Source of the DNA: Flagellimonas meishanensis
Lineage (GTDB): Bacteria; Bacteroidota; Bacteroidia; Flavobacteriales; Flavobacteriaceae
Direction: 5' to 3'
DNA: 64,000 nucleotides
Assembly: GCF_019880545.1 (NCBI RefSeq)
Contig: NZ_JAINVW010000001.1
Span: forward strand, 1,399,916-1,463,915
The number at the start of each line of letters is the position of its first letter. Positions within the stretch are counted from its first letter, which is position 1. This document shows positions 27,373-34,877 of the stretch, one piece after another. The notes beneath the pieces were generated by a model. It was not told the origin of the DNA. It ran no database searches and worked only from the letters and a program-made list of their open reading frames with translations. The position numbers and the translations under genes are program-made.

Positions 27373-28137
27373 CTATAGATTTATGTCCAATGCTATCGGG
27401 CAGTGGTCCGAACCATGTATCTCCGAAAATATTTGGATGGATTTTATTTTTTCCAATAGCCTTCGGCTAACCAAAAAATAGTCGATACGCCATCCCACAT
27501 TTCGCTCCCTGGACTTAAAACGATAGCTCCAATAGGTATAGGCCACTTTTTCTGGGTGCAGTTCCCTAAAAACATCTACCAGCCCAGAACCGACGAAGTT
27601 GTCCATACCATCAATTTCTATTTGGGTATATCCGGCCGTTTTGTTGTAGTTGGCCTTATCATTTTTCAGGTCGATTGCCCTATGTGCCACATTAAAGTCA
27701 CCACAGACTATAATGGGTTTTTTCTTTTCAAGAGCCTTCAAATACTCCAAAAAATCGGCATCCCATTGTTTGCGGTACTCAAGTCGGTCCAACTGCTGTC
27801 CGGAATTGGGAACATAAACGTTTACCAGATAAAAATCCCCATATTCCGCACATTGTATTCTCCCTTCGTTATCATGTTGGGCCACGCCCATGTCAAGCAA
27901 GACCTTTTCTGGTTTTTTCCTGCTCAATAGCGCCGTACCCGAATATCCTTTTTTCTCAGCTGAGTTGCAGTATAGTTCATATCCATCCGCACGGGACAGT
28001 GCACTTTGCACTTCATCGTCCTGGGCCTTGGTCTCCTGTATGCAAAGGATGTCGGGATGCAACTGCTTTATGGATTCAAAGAAGTCTTTTTTGATGGTGG
28101 CACGTATTCCATTGACGTTCCAAGAAACGATTCGCAT
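27373..28137 (-). CDS. xth: Exodeoxyribonuclease III (AP endonuclease)
   Basis: Full-length 254-residue Xth/ExoA-type enzyme of the exonuclease-endonuclease-phosphatase superfamily, which cuts DNA 5' of abasic sites and trims 3' ends in base-excision repair. Seen: MRIVSWNVNGIRA (metal Asn), ILCIQETKAQ (catalytic Glu), VNVYVPNSGQ, CGDFNVAH (Asp/Asn pair), YWSYRFKSRERNVGWRIDYF and the C-terminal GSDHCPI with the catalytic Asp-His. All active residues are present. It is convergent with the helical-protein gene (37-bp gap). No regional palindrome lies directly before its start, so membership of the regulon is unproven. Confidence 0.95.
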   Translation of the reverse strand: MRIVSWNVNGIRATIKKDFFESIKQLHPDILCIQETKAQDDEVQSALSRADGYELYCNSAEKKGYSGTALLSRKKPEKVLLDMGVAQHDNEGRIQCAEYGDFYLVNVYVPNSGQQLDRLEYRKQWDADFLEYLKALEKKKPIIVCGDFNVAHRAIDLKNDKANYNKTAGYTQIEIDGMDNFVGSGLVDVFRELHPEKVAYTYWSYRFKSRERNVGWRIDYFLVSRRLLEKIKSIQIFSEIHGSDHCPIALDINL

Positions 28138-28219
28138 TTTATCTATCTGTTTTCTATTGAATAAAGATAGGGCATACTACTTTTATGGCAAGCAAAATGC
28201 GGAGGAGGTATGAGTGTAA

Positions 28220-28606
28220 TTACATATATGTGGTCAAAAATCGAAAAAAGTCCTTTTTAAGATTGGCGTAGATTAGGCGTTGGGATTCCATTTTGCTCCT
28301 TACTTGAACATGGTTTTTGCACAAGACCACGTTGAGCACCTCCTTCCCAGACTTACTTTGGCTGGCCATTTGTCCCTCATGTATATCAATACATTCTTTA
28401 AGATCCTCGATGGCCCCGCCGTGCAGGATAAACTCATTCTGAAAATGCTCCACTTTGGATAACACTTCCTTTTTGGTCCACCGCGTGACAAGTTCGCTCA
28501 ATCGGTTGTTGAAACTTTTGAGTTCATCCTCCCAAAAGGCGAGTTCACTCCGCCATTGCCTATGTTCAAAATGCAAATTTTCATTGTATAGCACTTCCTT
28601 TTCCAT
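28220..28606 (-). CDS. Helical hypothetical protein, paralogue of the gene at 26901
   Basis: 128-residue charged helical protein with no signal peptide and no membrane segment. The N-terminal FEHRQWRSELAFWEDELKSF aligns with WLRTIAFWKDETRFF of the gene 1 kb away, and the C-terminal portion aligns as well. Between them is a segment with a conserved His-Glu (IDIHEGQMA) that in the paralogue reads IAHEKLL, hinting at a shared functional position. The start is an ATG before KEVLYNEN. It lies head to head with the lipoprotein gene at 28871 across a 264-bp gap holding one regional palindrome. Confidence 0.65.
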   Translation of the reverse strand: MEKEVLYNENLHFEHRQWRSELAFWEDELKSFNNRLSELVTRWTKKEVLSKVEHFQNEFILHGGAIEDLKECIDIHEGQMASQSKSGKEVLNVVLCKNHVQVRSKMESQRLIYANLKKDFFRFLTTYM

Positions 28607-28806
28607 GATGTTATGGTTTTATGCTGTTCCCTTTTTTTTTGTGTCATAGTTGGGTCATACGGTGGGCGTCACGTAGCTTGTTCATGCTTTCAATCAAGTA
28701 ATTGCAGCTTTTGGAAAGGTCTTTTATCATCTGTTCAAATCTTATTTTCAAATACAACATTTTCCAACACCCATATCAAAACTAGTCCACATTGTAGAGG
28801 ATTGAA

Positions 28807-28820
28807 ATGATTCAGGTCAT
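28807..28820. promoter_or_regulatory. Putative Crp/Fnr-type operator upstream of a small lipoprotein
   Basis: ATGATTCAGGTCAT (TGAT-TCAG-GTCA) is centred about 57 bp before the ATG at 28871. It lies in a divergent gap but is much closer to the plus-strand gene. Confidence 0.55.
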
Positions 28821-28870
28821 TTGGTCAATGCTTGGTAGGCACTTATTTTGATATAGTAAACCACATAACG

Positions 28871-29260
28871 ATGAGAACACAGATAATCAGTTTGAAAAAG
28901 GTTTTGGTTGCCATGGCAATCTTCCTGTTTGCCGGATGTGGTCCCGTGGTATGGACCGCAAGCATACAGCATCCACCTCCACCTTGGTTTTACCCCAATA
29001 GGCTTGAAGTGGTCCGCTATGTCTATTTTCCAGAGTATAGCATTTATTATGACCTTACCACCCGTGTTTATCTCTATTTTGATGGAGGGATATGGGTACG
29101 TAGGACTACATTACCGCCCAGATATCGAACTTTGGATTTAAGCCGGGCGCGCTACGAAAGGATAAAGGGCTATCGAAACGATAATATTCAACCGTATCAC
29201 CAAGAGCACAATGCCAACAGGGGAAGGAGCAATAGAAGTGGTGTCCGAAGAAACAACTGA
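28871..29260 (+). CDS. Small tyrosine-rich lipoprotein
   Basis: 129 residues from the ATG at 28871; the frame is open to 28832 but the leader is not needed. The signal (KKVLVAMAIFLFAGC) ends in a lipobox Cys. The short mature protein is rich in Tyr, Arg and Pro (YVYFPEYSIYYDL, then YLYFDGGIWVRRTTLPPRY) and ends in a basic, Asn-rich tail. The pattern resembles small envelope lipoproteins seen in stress loci of this phylum, but I cannot name a family. Its upstream palindrome places it in the putative regulon. Confidence 0.65.
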   Translation: MRTQIISLKKVLVAMAIFLFAGCGPVVWTASIQHPPPPWFYPNRLEVVRYVYFPEYSIYYDLTTRVYLYFDGGIWVRRTTLPPRYRTLDLSRARYERIKGYRNDNIQPYHQEHNANRGRSNRSGVRRNN

Positions 29261-29277
29261 GACCAATTACCCGAAAT

Positions 29278-30138
29278 CTACCTTGTGATACTGGCGGTGT
29301 CCCTGATCACCAAAAAGGGAATTTTGATATGGAAACCTATCTGGTCAATATTTTGCCTGAGTAAAATACGCTCAAAGAAAGAATGTTTCCGATTCATCAT
29401 CGCCAAAAGCTGGAATTCATTTTCTTCAATATGATCCAAGATGGCTTCGGGCAGCTTTTTGCCTGTTATTGCAACAAAGTTGTTCGGGATTTCATCCAAA
29501 TTTCGCTCTAGGTATGTCTTGTTCTCTTTCTGTTCATCCGTCAATGGCTGCAAAGGCTCTTCATGTACGTGGAGCACTGTGATTTCGGCCAAATGTTCAT
29601 CTGCCATTTCAATAAGTGTGTTTAGCTCCTTGTTTTTGTATCGTGACCATAGATCGGTCGGGAAAAGGATTTTCTTCAATTTTTTGTATCTGCTGTTTTC
29701 AGGTATGGTCAAAACAGGAATTCTTGCCTTTCGTATAACAAATATGGCATTGGATCCCAAAAACAATTGCTTGGCCCCGGTTGCACCTTTGGTGCCCATT
29801 ACGATAAGGTCAATGTCCTTCTCATCAGCCAATCGGTTTATCTCATCCGTCAAAGTGTTGAAAGCCGATACTGTTTCAATGGTATGGTTTGGATTGGGAA
29901 ATTTTTCTTGAATATCATTTAAGGTTTTTTCCAGTCCGGCAAGGGAAACATCAACCTTTATATCGGGGATGGCACTGTAAGCGGGGCCGCCAATCAGATA
30001 ATCCATGCGGTAAAATACTGGGGTATAGGTATGCAACAGATAAAACTTGACAGTCTCTTCTTTGAAGAGCTCCATAGCGTAGCAAATGGCGTTCCATGCA
30101 TTGGCGGAAAAATCGGTGGGTAGGATAATCTTTTTCAT
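29278..30138 (-). CDS. Tandem-domain universal stress protein
   Basis: 286 residues with two UspA-like alpha/beta domains. Domain 1 (1-145) has KKIILPTDFSANAWNAICYA, IDLIVMGTKGATGAKQLFLG and VPVLTIPE; the G-x(2)-G-x(9)-G-like phosphate loop is partly kept (MGTKGATG), so it may bind ATP. Domain 2 (about 150-286) is degenerate (LLAMMNRKHSFFERILL, then IPFLVIRDT). Usp proteins help cells survive starvation and anoxia. It is convergent with the lipoprotein gene at 28871 and divergent from the DUF2267 gene, with one palindrome on each side of the shared gap. Confidence 0.9.
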   Translation of the reverse strand: MKKIILPTDFSANAWNAICYAMELFKEETVKFYLLHTYTPVFYRMDYLIGGPAYSAIPDIKVDVSLAGLEKTLNDIQEKFPNPNHTIETVSAFNTLTDEINRLADEKDIDLIVMGTKGATGAKQLFLGSNAIFVIRKARIPVLTIPENSRYKKLKKILFPTDLWSRYKNKELNTLIEMADEHLAEITVLHVHEEPLQPLTDEQKENKTYLERNLDEIPNNFVAITGKKLPEAILDHIEENEFQLLAMMNRKHSFFERILLRQNIDQIGFHIKIPFLVIRDTASITR

Positions 30139-30204
30139 GGTGCGTTTATTTTATGTACCGGTGGGGAAGCGTATCAAAAGTACTTTCATAAATAATGGAA
30201 AACC

Positions 30205-30218
30205 ATGATGCGTGTCAG
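30205..30218. promoter_or_regulatory. Putative Crp/Fnr-type operator, usp side
   Basis: ATGATGCGTGTCAG (TGAT-GCGT-GTCA) is centred about 73 bp upstream of the minus-strand universal stress protein start at 30138. A second copy 120 bp further right serves the divergent gene. Confidence 0.45.
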
Positions 30219-30327
30219 TTACCGTTATATCGCCAAAGGGCGCTCGGATTGCTTTTTAGTCAAGGTATTCCAGACTTGGGTTGTATAGAAAATTCACAAA
30301 ATCCCGGAATTGGGACAAACTTTGGGA

Positions 30328-30341
30328 ATGACCAAGATCAT
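30328..30341. promoter_or_regulatory. Putative Crp/Fnr-type operator upstream of the DUF2267 gene
   Basis: ATGACCAAGATCAT (TGAC-CAAG-ATCA) is centred about 68 bp before the ATG at 30403. Confidence 0.55.
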
Positions 30342-30402
30342 TTTGGATGTTCAATTAAAGTAGCAACTTTAGGTCAGTACTAATTATTAAAAAAAAGATA
30401 TC

Positions 30403-30855
30403 ATGGCACTCAACTTTAATCAATATGCAACCGAGGGGAACACATTTTTGAAGGACTATGCAAAGCAATTGGGCCTTGAAAAGGATACGGAAAAAGCCGG
30501 AAGGATATTCGCATCAATAATGCATGCACTGCGGGAAATTATCCCTGTGGAAGAGTCGATGCAGTTTATTGCACAACTGCCCATGTTCTTGAAGGCAGTT
30601 TATGTAAACGGATGGAGGGTAAAGAAAAGAAAGCCGAAGATTAAGCGAATGGATGAGTTTGTTGAGCTGGTTAAGCAAATGGACGAGCCTGCCGCCATTA
30701 ATGATTATGGGTACGAGAACGAACTTGCTGAAAAATATATAGACCTCACATTCATTTACCTCAGAAAGTACGTTTCATTGGGAGAGATGGAGGATATCCG
30801 GGATGGACTTCCAAAGGATCTAAAGAGTATGATATACTCCAATTTAATGTTTTAA
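30403..30855 (+). CDS. DUF2267 protein
   Basis: 150-residue soluble helical protein. FNQYATEGNTFLKDYAKQLG at the start and IFASIMHALREIIPVEESMQ followed by IAQLPMFLKAVYVNGW match the DUF2267 family as I know it: small proteins of unknown function often beside Hsp20, Usp and Crp-type genes. It starts with ATG at 30403 and has its own upstream palindrome. It is followed at 160 bp by the WG-repeat gene, which also has its own palindrome, so the two are probably separate transcripts under shared control. Confidence 0.8.
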   Translation: MALNFNQYATEGNTFLKDYAKQLGLEKDTEKAGRIFASIMHALREIIPVEESMQFIAQLPMFLKAVYVNGWRVKKRKPKIKRMDEFVELVKQMDEPAAINDYGYENELAEKYIDLTFIYLRKYVSLGEMEDIRDGLPKDLKSMIYSNLMF

Positions 30856-30957
30856 TTCATTGAAAATGAACTTATTGCTTGGCTTGGTGATATATGCCAT
30901 TTTATTTCTTTTTGCCCAATATCTCAGAAAAATTAGTGCCTGAGCGTGGAGATCAAA

Positions 30958-30971
30958 ATGATCAAGGTCAT
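30958..30971. promoter_or_regulatory. Putative Crp/Fnr-type operator upstream of the WG-repeat gene
   Basis: ATGATCAAGGTCAT (TGAT-CAAG-GTCA) is centred about 54 bp before the ATG at 31019. It is nearly identical to the copies at 28807 and 30328. Confidence 0.6.
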
Positions 30972-31018
30972 TGTGCATAAAATCAATCCAAGGTACATTG
31001 TCCTGTAAAATTAACGCC

Positions 31019-31690
31019 ATGAAAAAACTAATTTTTTTATCACTCATCCTTGTGTTGCTTCCCTTCGTTGGAATCGCCCAAACCTTGGAAGCAATCAATA
31101 AGCCTAAAATAAAAGGACTTTCGGACGTCGCTCCCTTCAGCGAAGGGTTGGCAGCGGTTAGAAAAGGAGATCAATGGGGTTTTATGGACCATACCGGGGA
31201 ACTGGTCATCGATTTCAGAGGTGATTTGGTTTGGAACCAAAATGCGGATGTCACGCGGAGCGATGTAAAAGGAATAGCTTATCCACAATTCAAAAATGGA
31301 CTTTGCCCAATCAAAGAGATCAAAGATGAGGACATAGCTTATTATGGATTTATGGACACCAAGGGACAGGTCGTCATTAAACCTGACTACCTCAATCTGA
31401 CCGAGTTTGAAGATGGAAAGGCGATAGGTGTTTTCTGCAGAAGAACGTTTCGGGGAAAGAATAGCTTTCAACTGAATATTTACGACTACACCTTCACAGA
31501 AGTTGTGCTCAACACGAAAGGTGAAATCATTTGGCCAATTGGTGAAAGGCAAGGCATTTCCATGAACAAGAAACGCTACGAAATGCCCGAACTTAAGGCC
31601 CATTTGATTTCGACGGACCTGTTATCGGTTAGGACGGAAGCCAATGGGTTGGAGATTCGTACCATAAACCATCAAGACCAACAGCCTTGA
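31019..31690 (+). CDS. Exported WG-repeat protein
   Basis: 223 residues from the ATG at 31019, which begins a clear signal peptide (KKLIFLSLILVLLPFVGIAQ, cleavage near AQ). The mature part has WG beta repeats: FSEGLAAVRKGDQWGFMDHT, then GELVIDFRGD, FKNGLCPIKEI with YYGFMDTKGQVVIKPDY, and a third degenerate unit. WG repeats are binding modules with no catalytic role known. The gene ends three bases before the 3' end of the convergent slipin pseudogene. Confidence 0.8.
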   Translation: MKKLIFLSLILVLLPFVGIAQTLEAINKPKIKGLSDVAPFSEGLAAVRKGDQWGFMDHTGELVIDFRGDLVWNQNADVTRSDVKGIAYPQFKNGLCPIKEIKDEDIAYYGFMDTKGQVVIKPDYLNLTEFEDGKAIGVFCRRTFRGKNSFQLNIYDYTFTEVVLNTKGEIIWPIGERQGISMNKKRYEMPELKAHLISTDLLSVRTEANGLEIRTINHQDQQP

Positions 31691-31692
31691 AT

Positions 31693-32440
31693 TCAAGGAT
31701 TTGTTTCCTTGGAGTTTCTTGGTAACACCTCTTCCGGGAAGGGGAACAGTATGGTCGAGTTCTTCTCAGCGGCAATGTTCGACAGGGTTTGATAAAGACG
31801 CAGTTTAATGGCAGAAGGGGATTTGTCAATTTGCAGACCTGCCTCCAAAAGCTTCCCGGCGGCCTGCTCTTCAGCTTCGGCAAGAATAATGCGGGCCCTT
31901 CTTGAACGCTCTGCCTCGGCCTGGTTGGCCATCATCCGTTTCATGTTCTCTGGCAATTGGATATCCTTGATCTTTACGTCGATGATTTCAATGCCCCAAT
32001 GATGGGTTTCCGTTTCCACGATGCTTTTTATGTTCTTGCCCATTTCCTCACGTTTGGATAGGATCGGTATCCAGTTCCACTTTTCCACACACGTCACGAA
32101 GCGCGGCCTGTGAAAGCTGTGTGATGGCAAAATTGTATTCCTCCACTTCCAAAACCGCTTTCTCCGGATCGTTGATCTTAAAAAAAACCACCCCATCAAT
32201 ACTACAGGGCACATTATCCTCTGTCATCACCTCCTGGGAAACTATGTTTATGGTGATCACCCGTATATCCACCACTTGAATGGTCTCCACCAGTGGAATG
32301 ATCCATCGGAATCCCGGCTGAAGTGTTTTGACATACTTGCCAAAACGGAATTTCAAAGCTCTTTTGTATTCGTAAACAATGCGGATTCCCGCCAGTAAAA
32401 TGATGCCCACTAAAATGAAAAGAAAGAGAGGAATGTTCAT
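31693..32440 (-). pseudogene. Slipin/stomatin-like SPFH protein, frameshifted
   Basis: Two overlapping frames together make one normal prokaryotic slipin: an N-terminal membrane helix (IPLFLFILVGIILLAG), the SPFH/band-7 domain (PGFRWIIPLVETIQVVDIR, then ITQLSQAALRDVCGKVELD) in one frame, and ILSKREEMGKNIKSIVETET with the coiled tail AEAERSRRARIILAEAEEQA in the other. Deleting one C at about 32065 (plus strand; a G in the coding strand between ACC and ATC) would join them as KVELDT-ILSKREEM, the usual family sequence. It is either a true one-base insertion or a sequencing error. Slipins organise membrane microdomains; as read, the protein would stop after 130 residues and lose the oligomerisation tail. 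Confidence 0.85.
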
Positions 32441-32658
32441 GGCTAAATGTATTTAGGTTATGTGCAATACTTCTTATAATTTACGAAAAAAATGTGGCAA
32501 TCGTAGTGGTAAAAGCTTTTAAAATCATTACTAGGACTGGGTTTTTTCCATAATTTTCACAATGATTGGCGCAGATGCCCTACCAATGTCGATTTTATTC
32601 CTTGTAATGGTTATGGTATAATGTGATGTTTAACAAAAGAAACCTAAGGATTGAGAAA

Positions 32659-33048
32659 TTAGAGACTATCCACGGCTTTTTTAAGTTTGTCCCGCACCTC
32701 TTCGGCGATTCCGGCCAAGGCCTCATTTTTTATGCCCATCATTGAAGCTATGGGATCAACGGCAGCTACCTCTATGTTTCCTTTATCCGCTTCGCGGACA
32801 ATGACATTGCAAGGCAACATGGTGCCAATCTTATCTTCTGCCTGGAGGGCTTTGTGGGCAAATGGTGGATTGCAAGCTCCTAGAATTGTATAGTTGGGAA
32901 AATTGACATCCTGTTTTTTCCTGAAGGTGGCCCGGATGTCAATTTCGGTGAGTATTCCAAATCCTTCACGATTCAAAGCCTCGATTGTCCTTTCAATGAC
33001 CTCTTCAAAAGAGGAACCAGTCAATAGTTTGCTGAAATAGTATTCCAT
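32659..33048 (-). CDS. DUF302 protein
   Basis: 129-residue protein of the DUF302 family: YYFSKLLTGSSFEEVIERTI, GFGILTEIDIRATFRKKQD, YTILGACNPPFAHKALQ and IGTMLPCNVIVREADKG are its conserved blocks, including the conserved Cys residues of ACNP and PCNV. Function is unknown; the fold is a small alpha/beta sandwich. It follows the regional theme of stress-linked small proteins. No convincing palindrome lies directly before its start; a degenerate TGAT-N4-ATGG occurs near 33060. Confidence 0.88.
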   Translation of the reverse strand: MEYYFSKLLTGSSFEEVIERTIEALNREGFGILTEIDIRATFRKKQDVNFPNYTILGACNPPFAHKALQAEDKIGTMLPCNVIVREADKGNIEVAAVDPIASMMGIKNEALAGIAEEVRDKLKKAVDSL

Positions 33049-33862
33049 TTGGTTTTGTAATGATTTTTATGGTGTATGCCGCAAAACGAAAACAGGAAGC
33101 TTTTGGGCCTCCTGTTTCCTCCAATAGTTGTGACTGAATCTTTGCATTTTGTCCATGCTAATCCATTCTATTTCTAAAAAGACGTAGAACAGCCTTTTTA
33201 CAAGGAATTTGCTCACAACCTATTGGCCTTACCACCTTATGGCAATAAGGGTTCCTTCTATTTTTTAAAGGACTGGAACAGTAGGGTGCTCCAGTCCTTC
33301 AATCCGGATATCGCAAATGCTTTTTGTCATCCAAATTGGAACGTAGCGAACACGTAGACTAAAAGATGTCAAGACCGACAGGATATTTGCGATATCCATT
33401 TATGACCGCTAAGGCATCGCTGCTTAGAAGTCTTTGCCATGTTTAAAAGAACATTGTTTTATATATAAGAAACCGGAACACCGAAATGTTCCGGTTCCAA
33501 AGAAGATGTTACGCTACCGAATGACCACTTACACTGGACCTTACTTAGGTTTATTGCTAAACCTTTTCTTGACTCAAAAGGTATAAAGGGTATCTGTAAC
33601 CTCTTCTTTTTCCATAGATTTTTTATCCCCACGATCAAAAATCCATTGCTTGTTTTCAAAGAGCAAAATCAAATATGGAGCTAAAATAGGACTGAAAAAC
33701 GGACTGCGAAATGACCCAGGTCAGTTGACCGTTTTTTTTCAGATTTTGTTATGTTCTGCACCGACCACTGGTAAAAGGTTTCTTGTGAAGGGGAATACCG
33801 AAAGTTATATCCCCATGGGAAATGATTATTGGCCACACCTATGAAAGATGAACTGTATGCCA
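33049..33862. ncRNA. Structured gene-free region, possible RNA gene
   Basis: 814 bp with no convincing protein gene but several inverted repeats: 33090-33097/33110-33117 (8 bp), 33235-33240/33245-33250 (6 bp), 33268-33277/33290-33299 (10 bp perfect), 33306-33318/33385-33397 (13 bp perfect, enclosing 66 bp) and 33471-33480/33487-33496 (10 bp perfect). The first is followed on the minus strand by a T-rich tract and looks like a terminator in that direction. A regional palindrome at 33711 lies at the right distance to drive a minus-strand transcript across the other hairpins. A 66-codon frame (33459-33659, minus, TTG start) exists but is poor. A regulated structured RNA or a decayed element are both possible. 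Confidence 0.35.
33711..33724. promoter_or_regulatory. Orphan Crp/Fnr-type operator
   Basis: ATGACCCAGGTCAG (TGAC-CCAG-GTCA) lies in the gap between the DUF302 and flavin-binding genes with no ordinary start codon nearby. It is about 58 bp upstream of the weak minus-strand frame at 33659 and of the hairpin cluster, a spacing like that of the other copies. Confidence 0.5.
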
Positions 33863-34330
33863 CTAATCCTTTCGTTGTTTCCCTGTTATTTCATGAATGT
33901 TGATTCGATATACGATCGGAGGATTATTATTCGCCTGTAGTTTGCTTGAAAATTCATGGATGAATTGCACATTTTTATCGGAATCGCGATTTATGAGGCT
34001 TTTCACCCCCTGTGCAAATTCATGAAGAAACCGTTTGGCATCTATCTGGTGGAGCTCTTCAAACTCCCCATGCGCCAAAACGGATTTCCATTGGTTCATG
34101 GATTCAATTTCATCCACCTGCAACGATACATACGGATTGTTTCGCATGGCATCAATTTTATGGCCCTCCAAGGAATAACTTATGATGCTGTCTTTTTTGT
34201 CCTCGTCAAAATAAAAATAGGTAATGGGTGCAACAAAGGGGACCTTGCCCGCCAAATAAGCCAATCTGCCCACATAATGGTTTTTGAGCAATTGGATGCA
34301 ATCCTCATGTTTCAACGCTTTTATCATCAT
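33863..34330 (-). CDS. Pyridoxamine 5'-phosphate oxidase-like flavin-binding protein
   Basis: 155 residues, split beta-barrel FMN-binding fold. Typical features: EDCIQLLKNHYVGRLAYLAG at the N-terminus, PFVAPITYFYFDED, the SLEGHKIDAMRNNPYVSLQV motif (flavin phosphate contact and VCFEVD-like strand) and NQWKSVLAHGEFEEL. This is the family of NimA-like and F420/FMN-dependent reductases; members are common in hypoxia-type stress regulons. The ATG at 34330 is chosen over a TTG at 34345; the palindrome at 34373 is then about 50 bp upstream. Its substrate is unknown. Confidence 0.85.
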   Translation of the reverse strand: MMIKALKHEDCIQLLKNHYVGRLAYLAGKVPFVAPITYFYFDEDKKDSIISYSLEGHKIDAMRNNPYVSLQVDEIESMNQWKSVLAHGEFEELHQIDAKRFLHEFAQGVKSLINRDSDKNVQFIHEFSSKLQANNNPPIVYRINIHEITGKQRKD

Positions 34331-34372
34331 CTTGATTTTCCCCAAAATTAGAACGGAGTCCAGTTTCCTGTT

Positions 34373-34386
34373 ATGATTTATGTCAT
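34373..34386. promoter_or_regulatory. Putative Crp/Fnr-type operator, divergent
   Basis: ATGATTTATGTCAT (TGAT-TTAT-GTCA) is centred about 50 bp before the minus-strand flavin-protein ATG (34330) and about 99 bp before the plus-strand receiver ATG (34479). It could serve either or both. Confidence 0.55.
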
Positions 34387-34478
34387 ACTGGAAAACTTAT
34401 TGCCATGGCTTAGCATATTCTTTCAAATACGTATCTTTATATCAATCCCCAAAACGGCTTGAACAACAAATTCTCCAC

Positions 34479-34856
34479 ATGACCGGCGCACGCATACTGA
34501 TTATTGAAGATGATACCTGTATCTTGGATAATATTGCAGAACTCTTGGAACTGGAAGGGTATGTGGTCTTTACCGCGAGCGATGGGAAGATTGGGATGGA
34601 AAAGATATTCCGTTCACCACCAGATCTTATTATCTGCGACCTTTTGATGCCCAAAATGGATGGACTAACCTTATTGCAAAAACTGGGAAAACACCCCAAA
34701 CTGAAAAAGATTCCCTTCATTTTTTCCAGCGCCAAGTCGGAAAAAGTCGATATCAAACGGGGATTGGATTCGGGCGCAGACGACTACCTGGTAAAGCCTT
34801 TTGATTTGAAAGACCTGCTCAGGGCCATTGAAAAATGCTTGGCAAAACAAAAGTAA
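34479..34856 (+). CDS. Single-domain response regulator
   Basis: Stand-alone receiver of 125 residues from the ATG at 34479; the in-frame leader from 34380 crosses the palindrome and is rejected. It has ARILIIEDDTCILDNIAELL, phospho-Asp54 in ICDLLMPKMDG, FIFSSAKSEKVD and DDYLVKPFDLKDL. It resembles the receiver of the REC-Crp protein (IIEDN, ICDxxMP, TAKTE, LTKPF) and could be a phosphate sink or a second target of the LOV kinase; that is inference. It is convergent with the MBL-fold gene, 21 bp apart. Confidence 0.87.
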   Translation: MTGARILIIEDDTCILDNIAELLELEGYVVFTASDGKIGMEKIFRSPPDLIICDLLMPKMDGLTLLQKLGKHPKLKKIPFIFSSAKSEKVDIKRGLDSGADDYLVKPFDLKDLLRAIEKCLAKQK

Positions 34857-34877
34857 AGCCCTGCTGTGTTTTGGTTG

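Noticed and set aside
32560..32630. Half-palindromes upstream of the slipin gene (TGAT-TGGC-GCAG; TGAT-GTTT-AACA)
   Set aside because: Each has at least one mismatch in the second half-site; not counted as an operator.
33060..33072. TGAT-TTTT-ATGG before the DUF302 gene
   Set aside because: The right half-site is degenerate; not counted.
33459..33659. 66-codon minus-strand frame as a protein gene
   Set aside because: TTG start, no recognisable pattern, and its end is a perfect hairpin; kept only as part of a possible RNA region.
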